From contig NZ_CP087184.1 in NCBI RefSeq assembly GCF_024749045.1, forward strand, positions 620,001 through 684,000: a stretch of DNA of 64,000 nt. Reading direction: 5' to 3'. Made by a program: the position numbers and the translations under genes. A model generated the notes under the pieces. That model searched no databases, was not told the DNA's origin, and was given only the letters and a program-made list of their open reading frames with translations. This document shows, piece by piece, positions 43,899 to 53,000 of the stretch. Source of the stretch: Pseudomonas sp. B21-028. GTDB taxonomy: Bacteria > Pseudomonadota > Gammaproteobacteria > Pseudomonadales > Pseudomonadaceae. Position 1 is the stretch's first letter. Each line of letters opens with the position of its first letter.

Positions 43899-43917
43899 TA
43901 GCAAATCGGCTTTGCTA
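43899..43917 (-). promoter_or_regulatory. Candidate operator upstream of desT
   Basis: Perfect inverted repeat TAGCAAA-TCGGC-TTTGCTA, 39 bases before the desT start. Probably an autoregulatory or other TetR-type operator; the known DesT operator sequence in P. aeruginosa differs, so the binding protein is not certain. Confidence 0.5.
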
Positions 43918-43970
43918 CCGTCGAACGGTAGAGGGGGCAGGCTCGGAGAAAGACGTACTCGGGAAAGTCA

Positions 43971-44000
43971 AAAGCCCGATTGCAGGAATCGGGCTTTTTT
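43971..44000 (-). terminator. Terminator after the 39-bp-repeat gene
   Basis: Stem AAAGCCCGATT / AATCGGGCTTT (43971-43981 with 43987-43997) with T run on both sides, downstream of the 44017-44505 gene on the minus strand. Confidence 0.9.
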
Positions 44001-44016
44001 CACGGCCACCATGGGC

Positions 44017-44505
44017 TCAGCTCACTTTGCTGTTGCGGTCGTTGACGCGGTCACTGCCGCCTTCAGCCAGGCCTTTTTCTTCCAGGCGATCACGACCACC
44101 TTCGGCAAGTTGGCCTTGAGGAGTGCTGTTGTAGCCGTCCTCGGCAAGTTGGCCCTGAGGAGTGCTGTTGTAGCCGTCCTCGGCGAGTTGACCCTGAGGA
44201 GTGCTGTTGTAGCCGTCCTCGGCAAGTTGGCCTTGAGGGGTGCTGTTGTAGCCGTCTTCGGCGAGTTGGCCCTGAGGGGTGTTGTTGTAACCGTCTTCGG
44301 CGAGTTGGCCCTGAGGAGTGTTGTTGTAGCCGTCTTCAGCGAGTTGGCCTTGACGGGTTTGGTCAAAACCGTCTTCGGCGACAGTCTGGCTGTACACGGA
44401 GTGGCTGTCCTTGACCTGTGGTGTAGCCTGTTCGGAGGCTGGCAGGGCGAAAGCAGTGGAGGCCAGCAGTGAAAGGGACAGGCTCATCAGTAATTGGCGT
44501 TTCAT
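44017..44505 (-). CDS. Secreted repeat protein with 13-residue tandem repeats
   Basis: 162 residues with a signal peptide (about 1-20, ending AFA). After a short lead, seven 13-residue units of the form GQLAEDGYNSTPQ follow, then a variant end with AEGGRDR and AEGGSDR. The units are acidic and likely disordered, so a periplasmic or surface tail-like protein is possible. Similar small Pseudomonas proteins exist but have no proven function. Repeat number is expected to vary between strains. Start ATG is at 44505. Confidence 0.8.
   Translation of the reverse strand: MKRQLLMSLSLSLLASTAFALPASEQATPQVKDSHSVYSQTVAEDGFDQTRQGQLAEDGYNNTPQGQLAEDGYNNTPQGQLAEDGYNSTPQGQLAEDGYNSTPQGQLAEDGYNSTPQGQLAEDGYNSTPQGQLAEGGRDRLEEKGLAEGGSDRVNDRNSKVS
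44098..44370 (-). repeat. 39-bp coding tandem repeat, seven units
   Basis: Seven exact-length 39-base units begin at 44098, 44137, 44176, 44215, 44254, 44293 and 44332, differing at few positions, mostly third codon bases; a partial eighth unit follows. Confidence 0.9.
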
Positions 44506-44867
44506 GATCGTTGCTCCTCGGGAGGGCTAAAAAGTGGGTACGAGGGCAATGCTACTCTCGATAAGTCGATATAAAAGTTCATAAACGCAATGGTAATAAT
44601 CAACAGAATTGATTGTTCTGTGGGAAGGCTCTAGAACGGGCGTTTCCGGGGATCTGTTTTGCACCGTGGTGGGTATTTCCTACTCACTGGCGCCACGTAA
44701 ATGTGGGCGGGCGGTAACAGCTGGCTGGCGGATCGGTCAGGTTTTTCACCCCGGGTGGTAAACCTGTTGGTCATTTCGTCAGTCTCACTCATATAACGAG
44801 CCGACTACAGGTTCGGTTTTTCAGGTGTTGCGGTACGGACGCCGATTTGTCATCAGGAGCCTTGTGC
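44506..44867. other. Non-coding divergent region
   Basis: 362 bases between the divergent repeat-protein and AsmA-like genes. An AT-rich core (about 44566-44625) may carry the promoter of the minus-strand gene, but I cannot pick firm -35/-10 boxes. No gene or strong hairpin is visible. Confidence 0.4.
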
Positions 44868-46943
44868 ATGACACGCACTTCAAAAATCCTTGCCTGGAGC
44901 TTGGCCAGCCTTGTTGTCTTGCTGGCCGTGTCGGTGCTGGTCATCGTGTTCTTCGATTGGAACCGGATCAAGCCGACGCTCAACGCCAAGGTGTCCGAGG
45001 AACTGCATCGTCCATTCGCCATCAACGGCAACCTGGCGGTGGTCTGGCAGCGAGAGCCCGAAGAGGGCGGCTGGCGGGCCTGGGTGCCGTGGCCCCATGT
45101 GGTGGCCGAGGATTTGAGCCTGGGCAATCCCGAGTGGTCGAAAAAACCACAGATGGCCACGCTCAAGCGTGTCGAGTTGCGCATATCTCCCTTGGCCTTG
45201 CTGGCACGGCGAGTGACGATCCCCCGAGTCGACCTGACCGAACCCGACGCCAATCTGCAACGCCTGGCTGACGGACGCGCCAACTGGACCTTCCAGTTCG
45301 ACCCGAAGGATCCGGACGCCGAACCGTCGAGCTGGGTAGTGGATATCGGGGCCATCGGCTTCGACAAGGGGCACGTCACGCTTGACGACCAGACCTTGAA
45401 GACCCGACTCGACCTGCTGATCGACCCACTGGGGAAGTCCATTCCGTTCAAGGATATCGTCGGCGAAAAGGCCGCGAAAAAGGTCCAGGACCAGGGCGCG
45501 ACGCCTCAGGATTATGGGTTCGCCTTCAAGGTCGACGGGCAATATCACGGACAGAACCTCAGTGGTTCCGGCAAGGTCGGCGGCCTGCTGGCCTTGCAGA
45601 ATGCGTCGCAACCCTTCCCGTTGCAGGCCCAGGTAAAGACCCCCACTACCCGTGTCGAACTGGCCGGTACCCTCACCGACCCGATGAATCTCGGCGCCCT
45701 GGACCTGCGTCTGAAACTGGCCGGCACCAGCCTCGCTCATCTGTATCCATTGACCGGCGTGACCTTGCCGGATTCACCGCCCTATGAAACCGACGGGCAC
45801 CTGATCGCCAAGCTCCATGAGCCGGACGGGGCGCTGTTTCGCTATGAGGCATTCAACGGAAAGATCGGCGACAGCGACATCCACGGTGACCTGGCCTATG
45901 TCGCCAGCCAGCCACGGCCAAAACTCAGTGGCACGCTGGTGTCCAATCAACTGCTGTTCAGCGATCTGGCCCCGCTGATCGGCGCCGACTCCAACACCGA
46001 ACAGAAGGCCCGTGGCAGCGCCAGCAAGCAGCCGCCGGACAAGGTGCTACCCGTGGAGGAGTTCCGCACCGAGCGCTGGAACGCGATGGACGCCGACGTG
46101 GAGTTCACTGGCAAACGCATCGTCCACAGTGCGCAGTTGCCGTTCACCGACCTCTATACGCATCTGGTGCTCAACAACGGACAATTGAGCCTCGAACCCC
46201 TGCGTTTTGGCGTCGCCGGTGGCCGGCTCGATGCGCAGATCCGCCTCAACGGTCAAGCCCATCCCCTGGAGGGCCAGGCGAAGCTGACGGCGCGAGGATT
46301 CAAGCTCAAACAGTTGTTCCCCGGTTTCGAGCCGATGAAAACCAGTTTCGGCGAGCTCAACGGCGATGCCGACATCAGCGGTCGCGGTAACTCGGTCGCG
46401 GCGTTGCTGGGCACGTCCAACGGCACGCTGAAAATGCTCATCAACGACGGCGCCATCAGTCGCGAGCTGATGGAGCTGGCGGGGTTGAACGTGGGTAACT
46501 ACGTGATGGGAAAAATCTTTGGCGACAAGGAAGTGAAGATCAACTGCGCCGCGGCGGACTTCGACATCAAGACCGGCCTGGCAACCACTCGCCTGTTCGT
46601 ATTCGACACGGAAAACGCGATCATCTACATCGACGGCACGGCGAACATGGCCACGGAGCAACTGGACCTGACCATTTCGCCGGAGTCCAAGGGCTGGCGG
46701 CTGATTTCCCTGCGCTCGCCCTTGTATGTGCGAGGCAAGTTCGCCAAGCCTTCGGCCGGGGTCAAGGCCGTGCCGCTGATGTTGCGCGGCGCTGGCATGG
46801 TGGCACTGGGTGTGATCGCCGCGCCGGCGGCCGGCTTGCTGGCACTGGTGGCCCCCAGCGGTGGCGAGCCGAACCAGTGTGCGCCGCTGCTCGAGCAGAT
46901 GAAGGCGGGCAAGGCACCGGTGACGGTGAAGCCGACGCGGTAG
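44868..46943 (+). CDS. AsmA-family protein, YhjG-like
   Basis: 691 residues: one N-terminal transmembrane helix (about 7-29), then a long periplasmic part with beta-rich AsmA repeats, and the C-terminal AsmA_2 region (about 480-640) with GDADISGRGNS. AsmA-type proteins bridge the envelope and help move phospholipid to the outer membrane; YhjG is a less studied member of similar length. AGGAG eight bases before ATG 44868. It is monocistronic as far as I can see. Confidence 0.88.
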   Translation: MTRTSKILAWSLASLVVLLAVSVLVIVFFDWNRIKPTLNAKVSEELHRPFAINGNLAVVWQREPEEGGWRAWVPWPHVVAEDLSLGNPEWSKKPQMATLKRVELRISPLALLARRVTIPRVDLTEPDANLQRLADGRANWTFQFDPKDPDAEPSSWVVDIGAIGFDKGHVTLDDQTLKTRLDLLIDPLGKSIPFKDIVGEKAAKKVQDQGATPQDYGFAFKVDGQYHGQNLSGSGKVGGLLALQNASQPFPLQAQVKTPTTRVELAGTLTDPMNLGALDLRLKLAGTSLAHLYPLTGVTLPDSPPYETDGHLIAKLHEPDGALFRYEAFNGKIGDSDIHGDLAYVASQPRPKLSGTLVSNQLLFSDLAPLIGADSNTEQKARGSASKQPPDKVLPVEEFRTERWNAMDADVEFTGKRIVHSAQLPFTDLYTHLVLNNGQLSLEPLRFGVAGGRLDAQIRLNGQAHPLEGQAKLTARGFKLKQLFPGFEPMKTSFGELNGDADISGRGNSVAALLGTSNGTLKMLINDGAISRELMELAGLNVGNYVMGKIFGDKEVKINCAAADFDIKTGLATTRLFVFDTENAIIYIDGTANMATEQLDLTISPESKGWRLISLRSPLYVRGKFAKPSAGVKAVPLMLRGAGMVALGVIAAPAAGLLALVAPSGGEPNQCAPLLEQMKAGKAPVTVKPTR

Positions 46944-46973
46944 TTAAGGGATTTGCGGTGAGGCGGCTGGCCT

Positions 46974-47045
46974 CATCGCGAGCAGGCTCGCTCCCACATT
47001 GAGGGTGTACACCTATCGAATGTGGGAGCGAGCCTGCTCGCGATG
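46974..47045. repeat. REP pair in reversed arrangement
   Basis: CATCGCGAGCAGGCTCGCTC then TGTGGGAGCGAGCCTGCTC, meeting at the CCCACA/TGTGGG ends, like the pair at 40473. Between convergent genes. Confidence 0.85.
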
Positions 47046-47049
47046 GGTG

Positions 47050-47580
47050 TTACAAATCGGCCAGGATATCGGCCATGTCATCGGCGTGTTCTTCTTCCTG
47101 GGCAAGAATGTCTTCGAAGATGCGCCGAGTGGTCGGATCTTTATCGCCCATGTACTGGATGATTTCCCGGTAACTGTCGATGGCGATTCGCTCGGCCACC
47201 AGGTCTTCGTAGACCATTTCCTTGAGGGTGTTGCCTGCCACGTACTGGGCATGGGAGTTACGGGTCAACAGGTCGGGGTTGAATTCCGGCTCGCCGCCCA
47301 GTTGCACGATGCGCTCGGCCAGCTTGTCGGCATGTTCGGCTTCCTGGTTGGCATGTTCGAGGAATTCGCTGGCCGCCACGCTGGCCTTGAGCCCGGTGGC
47401 CATGAAGTAGTGGCGCTTGTAGCGCAGCACGCACACCAGCTCGGTGGCCAGTGCTTCGTTGAGCAGACGCACGACTTCCTGTCGATCGGCGTTGTAGCCC
47501 TCGGTCACTGCGCCGTTCTGCACGTTCTGCCGCGCCCGTTCGCGCAGGGTCGTCACATCGGATAAGTGCATGTCGCTCAT
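47050..47580 (-). CDS. Ferritin-like protein (Dps/bacterioferritin superfamily)
   Basis: 176-residue four-helix-bundle protein with diiron-type residues: E in LNEALATELVCVLRY, EFLEHANQEAEHADKLAERI (EXXH), and ILAQEEEHADDM. It resembles the P. aeruginosa PA4880 type, annotated as probable bacterioferritin; whether it stores iron or protects DNA is not clear. ATG at 47580, with 47571 also possible. Confidence 0.88.
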   Translation of the reverse strand: MSDMHLSDVTTLRERARQNVQNGAVTEGYNADRQEVVRLLNEALATELVCVLRYKRHYFMATGLKASVAASEFLEHANQEAEHADKLAERIVQLGGEPEFNPDLLTRNSHAQYVAGNTLKEMVYEDLVAERIAIDSYREIIQYMGDKDPTTRRIFEDILAQEEEHADDMADILADL

Positions 47581-47767
47581 TTCGTTCTCCTGGAGGCTGA
47601 TCCGGTTGGGGGCGTCACGCTCTCGAGGCGCGATCGCTTACAAAGTTGGGAGTGACGAGCGAGGCAAAAGTTTTATGGAATGTGCCGGCTCCTACAATGG
47701 TGATCAGGCGTCATGAAGGGCGCCTAGACTGGTTCTCAGCCGCATCATCGATCACAAGGACGTCCGT

Positions 47768-48658
47768 ATGTCGCAACGCTGCGCCACTCGTTACCCGCTG
47801 GTACTGGTTCCGGGCATGCTCGGGTTCATCCGCCTGGTGTTGTATCCATACTGGTATGGGATCATTTCGGCGCTACGCCGGGGGGGCGCGGTGGTGGTGG
47901 CGGTGAAGGTTTCGCCGCTGCATTCGTCCGAGGTGCGCGGCGAACAATTGCTGGCGCGAATCGAGGAGATCCTGCGGCAGACCGGCGCGCCCAAGGTCAA
48001 CCTGATCGGTCATAGTCAGGGTGCCCTCAGCGCCCGTTATGCGGCGGCCAGGCGCCCGGACCTGGTGGCCTCTGTCACCTCGGTGGCCGGCCCCAACCAT
48101 GGTTCCGAACTGGCCGACTACCTGCTGGCCCACTACCCGCCGAACAGTGCCAAGGGGCGGATGCTCAGCGCGGTGCTGCGGCTGATCAACGCGCTGATGA
48201 GCCTGCTCGAAACCGGTTATCGCGGGCCGAAACTGCCGGTGGATCTCCACGCCTCCCATGAATCCCTCACCACTGCCGGGGTGGCGCGCTTCAATGAGCG
48301 TTATCCACAGGGACTGCCTGATACCTGGGGTGGACAGGGGGCTGAAGAGGTCGATGGCGTGCGTTATTACTCCTGGTCCGGGATCCTGCAGCCCGGCAAG
48401 ACCGACAAGGGACGCAACCTCTTCGACGGCACGAATAGCAGCTGCCGCCTGTTCGCCCGCACGTTCGTGCGTGAGGCGGGGCAGTGCGACGGAATGGTCG
48501 GACGCTTCAGCTCGCACCTGGGTACGGTCATCGGCGATGACTACCCACTCGACCACTTCGATATCGTCAACCAATCCCTGGGGCTCGTAGGCAAGGGGGC
48601 CGAGCCGATCCGGTTGTTTGTCGAGCATGCGGAGCGCTTGAAAGCGGCCGGTGTATAA
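47768..48658 (+). CDS. Lipase/esterase of bacterial family I type, no signal peptide
   Basis: 296 residues similar to P. aeruginosa LipA: YPLVLVPGMLGF near the start, nucleophile Ser83 in GHSQG, likely Asp220 and His250 (SSHLG), and a Ca-region DHFDIVNQ. Unlike secreted LipA it has no signal peptide; the protein starts directly at MSQRCATRYPLVL. AAGGA lies upstream of ATG 47768. So it is probably cytoplasmic, perhaps acting on an internal ester or polyester. No Lif foldase gene is adjacent. Confidence 0.85.
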   Translation: MSQRCATRYPLVLVPGMLGFIRLVLYPYWYGIISALRRGGAVVVAVKVSPLHSSEVRGEQLLARIEEILRQTGAPKVNLIGHSQGALSARYAAARRPDLVASVTSVAGPNHGSELADYLLAHYPPNSAKGRMLSAVLRLINALMSLLETGYRGPKLPVDLHASHESLTTAGVARFNERYPQGLPDTWGGQGAEEVDGVRYYSWSGILQPGKTDKGRNLFDGTNSSCRLFARTFVREAGQCDGMVGRFSSHLGTVIGDDYPLDHFDIVNQSLGLVGKGAEPIRLFVEHAERLKAAGV

Positions 48659-48721
48659 CGCTGCGTTGGCTACACTGGATTCATCGCCGTCACGCTCGTG
48701 CGGCATTCAGGAGAAAACGTC

Positions 48722-49018
48722 ATGACGATGCTGCGTGTCCCTTTGTTGATGATCGGTTTGCTGCTGTGTTCCCAGGGCTTCGCCGCGACGGCGCAGCAGA
48801 CCAAGATGACCACCTGCAACGCCGACGCCACTGCCAAGGCGCTCAAGGGCGATGAGCGCAAGGCCTTCATGAGCACCTGCCTGAAGACCAAGCCGCCGGA
48901 AGTACGGGGGGGAACGCCGCAGGAGCGCATGAAGACCTGTAATGCCGACGCGACCGCCAAGGTGCTCAAGGGCGATGAGCGTAAAGCATTCATGAGTGAT
49001 TGCCTGAAGAATAAATAA
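48722..49018 (+). CDS. psiF: PsiF-repeat periplasmic protein
   Basis: 98 residues: signal peptide (1-22, GFA), then two PsiF repeats, each with a Cys pair: MTTCNADATAKALKGDERKA...STC and MKTCNADATAKVLKGDERKA...SDC. E. coli psiF is phosphate-starvation inducible, function unknown. AGGAG precedes ATG 48722; an ATG at 48728 is alternative. Confidence 0.92.
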   Translation: MTMLRVPLLMIGLLLCSQGFAATAQQTKMTTCNADATAKALKGDERKAFMSTCLKTKPPEVRGGTPQERMKTCNADATAKVLKGDERKAFMSDCLKNK

Positions 49019-49040
49019 GGGAGGTGCCTGGCGCGAGCTT

Positions 49041-49129
49041 CTGTGGGAGCATGGCTTGCCCGCGATGCAGGCGCCTCGGTTGACGTTGGTACCGAGCGAC
49101 GCTATCGCGGGCAAGCCATGCTCCCACAG
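49041..49129. repeat. REPIN, GGCTTGCCCGCGA variant
   Basis: CTGTGGGAGCATGGCTTGCC and inverted copy ending GCTCCCACAG. Confidence 0.88.
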
Positions 49130-49254
49130 GGTCCTCACGGGCACTGCAAAATCCCCTGCACCCCGACCAAAGTCGGCCGATACAATCCCTAGTGCTGCCA
49201 GCGGAAGGCTGGCAGACTGCCGATCCTTTCAAGCCGTTTATGTTCTGAGGCTGT

Positions 49255-50268
49255 ATGCCAACGTTTTCTCAGCGTCATGTGTTGTTGGTGATCAGTTGGG
49301 TGATCATTTTTGGTGGGTTGTTGCTGGTGTTGCCGCTGCGCCTGTTGCCAAGCCTGCTGGCCGGATTGCTGGTGTTCGAGCTGGTCAACATGCTCACCCC
49401 GCAATTGCAGCGATTGATCGCGGGCCGACGTGCCCGCTGGCTTGCGGTGGCATTGCTGGGCACCCTGGTGGTGAGTGTCTTGTCGTTGATCTTCGCCGGG
49501 GCAATCAGTTTCCTGCTGCATGAAGTGGAGAACCCCGGTGCATCCCTGGACAAGTTCATGGTCGTGGTCGACCGCGCCCGCGGACAGTTGCCACCCTTCA
49601 TCGACGCCTACCTGCCGGCCAGCGCCGCCGAGTTCCGGGTGGCGATCAGCGACTGGATGAGCAAGCACCTGAACGACCTGCAACTGGTGGGCAAGGACGC
49701 GGCCCACACGTTCGTGACATTACTGATCGGCATGGTGCTGGGAGCGATCATTGCCTTGCAGCGCGTCCCCGACCTGACCAAGCGCAAGCCTCTGGCCGCC
49801 GCACTGTTCGATCGCCTGAATCTGTTGGTCAGCGCGTTCCGCAACATTGTCTTCGCCCAGATCAAGATTTCCCTGCTCAACACCTTTTTCACCGGAATCT
49901 TCCTGGCGGTGGTGCTGCCGCTGTTCGGCATCAAGCTGCCGCTGACCAAGACCCTGATCGTGATGACCTTCCTGCTGGGGTTGCTGCCGGTCATCGGCAA
50001 CCTGATGTCCAACACCCTGATCACCATCGTCGGCCTGTCGCTGTCGATCTGGGTCGCCGTGGCCGCGCTGGGTTACCTGATCGTGATCCACAAGCTCGAA
50101 TACTTCCTCAACGCCCGCATCGTGGGTGGACAGATCAGCGCCAAGTCCTGGGAACTGCTTATGGCGATGCTGGTGTTCGAAGCGGCGTTCGGCTTGCCGG
50201 GGGTGGTGGCGGGGCCGATTTATTATGCGTACCTCAAGAGCGAGTTGAAGCTGTTGGGCATGGTCTAG
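49255..50268 (+). CDS. AI-2E/PerM-family membrane transporter
   Basis: 337-residue inner-membrane protein with seven to eight hydrophobic segments. The C-terminal GLLPVIGNLMSNTLITIVGLS and LEYFLNARIVGGQI regions are typical of this family. Members act as permeases or Na+/H+ antiporters; the AI-2 exporter label comes from one member and should not be taken as proof. No clear operon partner. Confidence 0.88.
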   Translation: MPTFSQRHVLLVISWVIIFGGLLLVLPLRLLPSLLAGLLVFELVNMLTPQLQRLIAGRRARWLAVALLGTLVVSVLSLIFAGAISFLLHEVENPGASLDKFMVVVDRARGQLPPFIDAYLPASAAEFRVAISDWMSKHLNDLQLVGKDAAHTFVTLLIGMVLGAIIALQRVPDLTKRKPLAAALFDRLNLLVSAFRNIVFAQIKISLLNTFFTGIFLAVVLPLFGIKLPLTKTLIVMTFLLGLLPVIGNLMSNTLITIVGLSLSIWVAVAALGYLIVIHKLEYFLNARIVGGQISAKSWELLMAMLVFEAAFGLPGVVAGPIYYAYLKSELKLLGMV

Positions 50269-50270
50269 GG

Positions 50271-50366
50271 AAGCAGCTGCGAGCTGCAAGCTTCAAGCTT
50301 CAAGTAAGAACGGTCGGGTTCCGCCGATAGCTTTTACTTGAAGCTTGCAGCTCGAAGCTGCTTTTT
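50271..50366. repeat. Long inverted repeat (separate REP class) with terminator character
   Basis: Left arm 50271-50306 (AAGCAGCTGCGAGCTGCAAG...) and right arm 50331-50365 (...CTTGCAGCTCGAAGCTGCTT), nearly complementary over 30 bases, with T and A runs at the ends. It stands between convergent genes and can serve both. Confidence 0.85.
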
Positions 50367-51630
50367 ATCCGTAGCGCTTCATCGCCTCGATCGCCAACCC
50401 GCTGCCGATACTCCCGAAGATGTTCCCTTCCACATGCCGCGCCAGGGGCAGCATCGCCGAGACGCTGTTGCGCAGGGCCGGGATGCCGCTGGAACCACCG
50501 GTGAAAAACACCGTGTCGACCTGAGCGACGCCGATGTTGGCGTCATCAAGCAGTTGCGTGACGCTGGCGCGAACCCGCTCCAGCAGGCCGTCGATAGCCG
50601 ATTCGAACAGTGCCCGGCTCAAGTCCACGCTCAAGCCCGGCTCGATCCGGTCCAGGGCCACATGGCGCTGGTCGGCGTGGGTCAGCTGGATCTTGGTTTC
50701 CTCCACCTCCATCGCCAGCCAATGGCCGGCACGCTGTTCGATCAACTTGAACAGCCGGTCGATGCCGCCGGTGTCTTCGATGTCGTAGCGCATGCTGTTC
50801 AGCGCCAAGGTGGATTTCTGCGCGTAAACCGCGTTGATGGTGTGCCAGGTCGCCAGGTTCATGTGGTGGCTGGTGGGCATATAGGCGCCGCTTTTCATCC
50901 GGCTGCCATAGCCGAACAGCGGCATCAGGCCCTGCAAGCTCAGTTGCTTGTCGAAGTCGGTCCCGCCGATGTGCACGCCGCCGGTGGCGAGGATGTCGGC
51001 GTGGCGGTTGTCGTGGGTGCGGCGTTCGGGGGACAGGCGCACCAGGGAGAAGTCCGAAGTACCGCCGCCGATGTCGACGATCAGCACCAGCTCTTCCTTT
51101 TCGATGGTCGATTCATAATCGAATGCCGCCGCGATGGGTTCGTACTGGAACGAGACTTCCTTGAAACCGATGGCGCGGGCCACATCCACCAAGGTGTTCT
51201 CGGCCTCCTGGTCCGCCAGCTCATCGTCATCGACGAAAAACACCGGGCGCCCCAGCACCACTTCCTCGAATTCCCGACCGGCGGTGGCCTCGGCGCGCTT
51301 CTTCAATTGGCCGATGAACAGGCCCAGCAAGTCCTTGAATGGCATCGCCGTGCCCAGCACGCTGGTGTCGTGCTTGATCAGCTTGGAGCCCAGCAGGCTC
51401 TTGAGCGAGCGCATCAGCCGGCCTTCGTAGCCTTCCAGGTACTCGTGCAGGGCCAGGCGGCCGTAGACCGGGCGGCGCTCCTCCAGATTGAAAAACACCA
51501 CCGAGGGCAGGGTGATCTTGTCGTCCTCCAGCGCGATCAGCGTTTCCATGCCGGGGCGCAGCCAGCCGACGGTGGAGTTGGACGTGCCGAAGTCGATGCC
51601 GCAGGCACGGGCCGGGGATGCGTTTTTCAT
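50365..51630 (-). CDS. yegD: Hsp70-family protein, YegD-like
   Basis: 421-residue Hsp70 ATPase-domain protein lacking a full substrate-binding domain, as in E. coli YegD. Nucleotide-binding motifs GIDFGTSNSTVG, VDIGGGTSDFSL and FFTGGSSGIPAL are complete. Divergent from cbpA across 294 bases, so it may share heat-shock control with it. Its chaperone role is inferred from the family. Confidence 0.92.
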   Translation of the reverse strand: MKNASPARACGIDFGTSNSTVGWLRPGMETLIALEDDKITLPSVVFFNLEERRPVYGRLALHEYLEGYEGRLMRSLKSLLGSKLIKHDTSVLGTAMPFKDLLGLFIGQLKKRAEATAGREFEEVVLGRPVFFVDDDELADQEAENTLVDVARAIGFKEVSFQYEPIAAAFDYESTIEKEELVLIVDIGGGTSDFSLVRLSPERRTHDNRHADILATGGVHIGGTDFDKQLSLQGLMPLFGYGSRMKSGAYMPTSHHMNLATWHTINAVYAQKSTLALNSMRYDIEDTGGIDRLFKLIEQRAGHWLAMEVEETKIQLTHADQRHVALDRIEPGLSVDLSRALFESAIDGLLERVRASVTQLLDDANIGVAQVDTVFFTGGSSGIPALRNSVSAMLPLARHVEGNIFGSIGSGLAIEAMKRYG

Positions 51631-51724
51631 GTCGTTCAGGTTCCGGTCGAAAAAACGGCCGCGCAGTGTATGCCAGTGCGGCGCGGATTCGAAGGCCGGT
51701 TATCTGCTAATTCGCACCGGCGGC

Positions 51725-51751
51725 CTTGAAAGACACCGTTGGACCCCCAAA
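51725..51751 (+). promoter_or_regulatory. Candidate sigma-32 (heat-shock) promoter of cbpA
   Basis: CTTGAAA (51725-51731), 13-base spacer, CCCCAAA (51745-51751), close to the CTTGAAA-N11-16-CCCCATNT consensus. It would leave a leader of about 165 bases. Confidence 0.65.
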
Positions 51752-51924
51752 CTTGTCGGCATGAGACTGGCAGCCACAGGGCGGACACAAGAACCGCCGC
51801 CGGTTGCCGATAAACTTCTGAAGCGCCGCCCGGTCCCAATCATGAGATGGATCAACCCGGTGTCCGATCATCCGGGCATGCTGTGGACAGCGGTGCGACA
51901 TCGATAACGGATGGTGATGCTTAG

Positions 51925-52863
51925 ATGGACTTCAAAGACTACTACAAGATCCTGGGTGTGGAGCCGACGGCTGACGACAGCACGATCAAGGCCGCCTATC
52001 GCAAACTGGCGCGCAAATACCACCCGGATGTCAGCAAGGAAAAGGACGCCGAGACCAAGTTCAAGGATGTCTCCGAGGCCTATGAAGCGCTGAAAAGCGC
52101 CGACAAGCGCGCCGAGTACGATGATCTGCGTCGATATGGCCAGCACGGCCAGCCGTTCCAGGGGCCACCGGGCTGGCAGAGCCGTGGTGGTTTCGGCGGC
52201 CAGGACACCGGGGATTTTTCGGACTTTTTCAGTTCGATCTTCGGCAATCGCGGGCCAGGATTCGGGGGCGGACAGTCAGGTCGCAGTGCCGGCCGTCGAG
52301 GGCAGGACGTGGAAATGGAATTACCGATCTTCCTGGAAGAAACCCTGTCGAGTGAATCGAAGAAGGTCAGCTTCCAGGTGCCGCAGTACAACGGGGCGGG
52401 CCAGCACGTCAGCAACACCAGCAAAAGTCTGAACGTGAAGATCCCGCTGGGCGTGACCGACGGCGAGCGGATCCGCCTCAAGGGTCAGGGCGCGCCGGGT
52501 ATTGGTGGCGGGGCCAATGGCGACTTGTACCTGACCATTCGCTTCGCCCCGCACCCCAAGTTCGATGTCGAAGGCCAGGACCTGATCATCACCCTGCCGC
52601 TGGCACCCTGGGAGTTGGCGCTGGGCACCGAGGTGGCCGTCCCCACTCTTACCGGCAAGATCAATCTCAAGGTCCCGGCTGGCAGCCAGAACGGTCAGCG
52701 CATGCGCGCCAAGGGTCATGGCCTGCGCAACAAGGCCGGTGAGCGCGGCTACCTGTTCGTTCAACTCAAGGCCGTGATGCCCAAGTCCAGCGACGAGGCG
52801 GTCAAGGCATTGTGGGCGGAGCTGGCGAAGAAAGCCGCGTTCGATCCACGGGAGAATTTCTGA
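51925..52863 (+). CDS. cbpA: Curved-DNA-binding protein / DnaJ-class co-chaperone CbpA
   Basis: 312 residues: J domain with HPD motif (about residues 34-36, KYHPDVS), a Gly/Phe-rich linker (about 75-120), then the two C-terminal beta domains of the DnaJ type, without a zinc finger, as in class II Hsp40. CbpA stimulates DnaK and binds DNA. cbpM follows after a REPIN. Confidence 0.94.
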   Translation: MDFKDYYKILGVEPTADDSTIKAAYRKLARKYHPDVSKEKDAETKFKDVSEAYEALKSADKRAEYDDLRRYGQHGQPFQGPPGWQSRGGFGGQDTGDFSDFFSSIFGNRGPGFGGGQSGRSAGRRGQDVEMELPIFLEETLSSESKKVSFQVPQYNGAGQHVSNTSKSLNVKIPLGVTDGERIRLKGQGAPGIGGGANGDLYLTIRFAPHPKFDVEGQDLIITLPLAPWELALGTEVAVPTLTGKINLKVPAGSQNGQRMRAKGHGLRNKAGERGYLFVQLKAVMPKSSDEAVKALWAELAKKAAFDPRENF

Positions 52864-52867
52864 CCGT

Positions 52868-52953
52868 TGTGGGAGCAACGCTTGCCCGCGATGAAAACAC
52901 CTCGGTTTTTCAGACTTTGAGGCGCCCTGTCGCGAGCAAGCTTTGCTCCCACA
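52868..52953. repeat. REPIN between cbpA and cbpM
   Basis: TGTGGGAGCAACGCTTGCCC and inverted GAGCAAGCTTTGCTCCCACA; the two arms belong to slightly different variants. Confidence 0.82.
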
Positions 52954-53000
52954 GGTCTAGACTCGACAGCTGACAGTTAAAGCATTGGGAGAAGCAGACC

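Noticed and set aside
44098..44370. 39-base repeats as a possible CRISPR array
   Set aside because: Units are directly adjacent with no spacers, keep a reading frame, and no cas genes are present.
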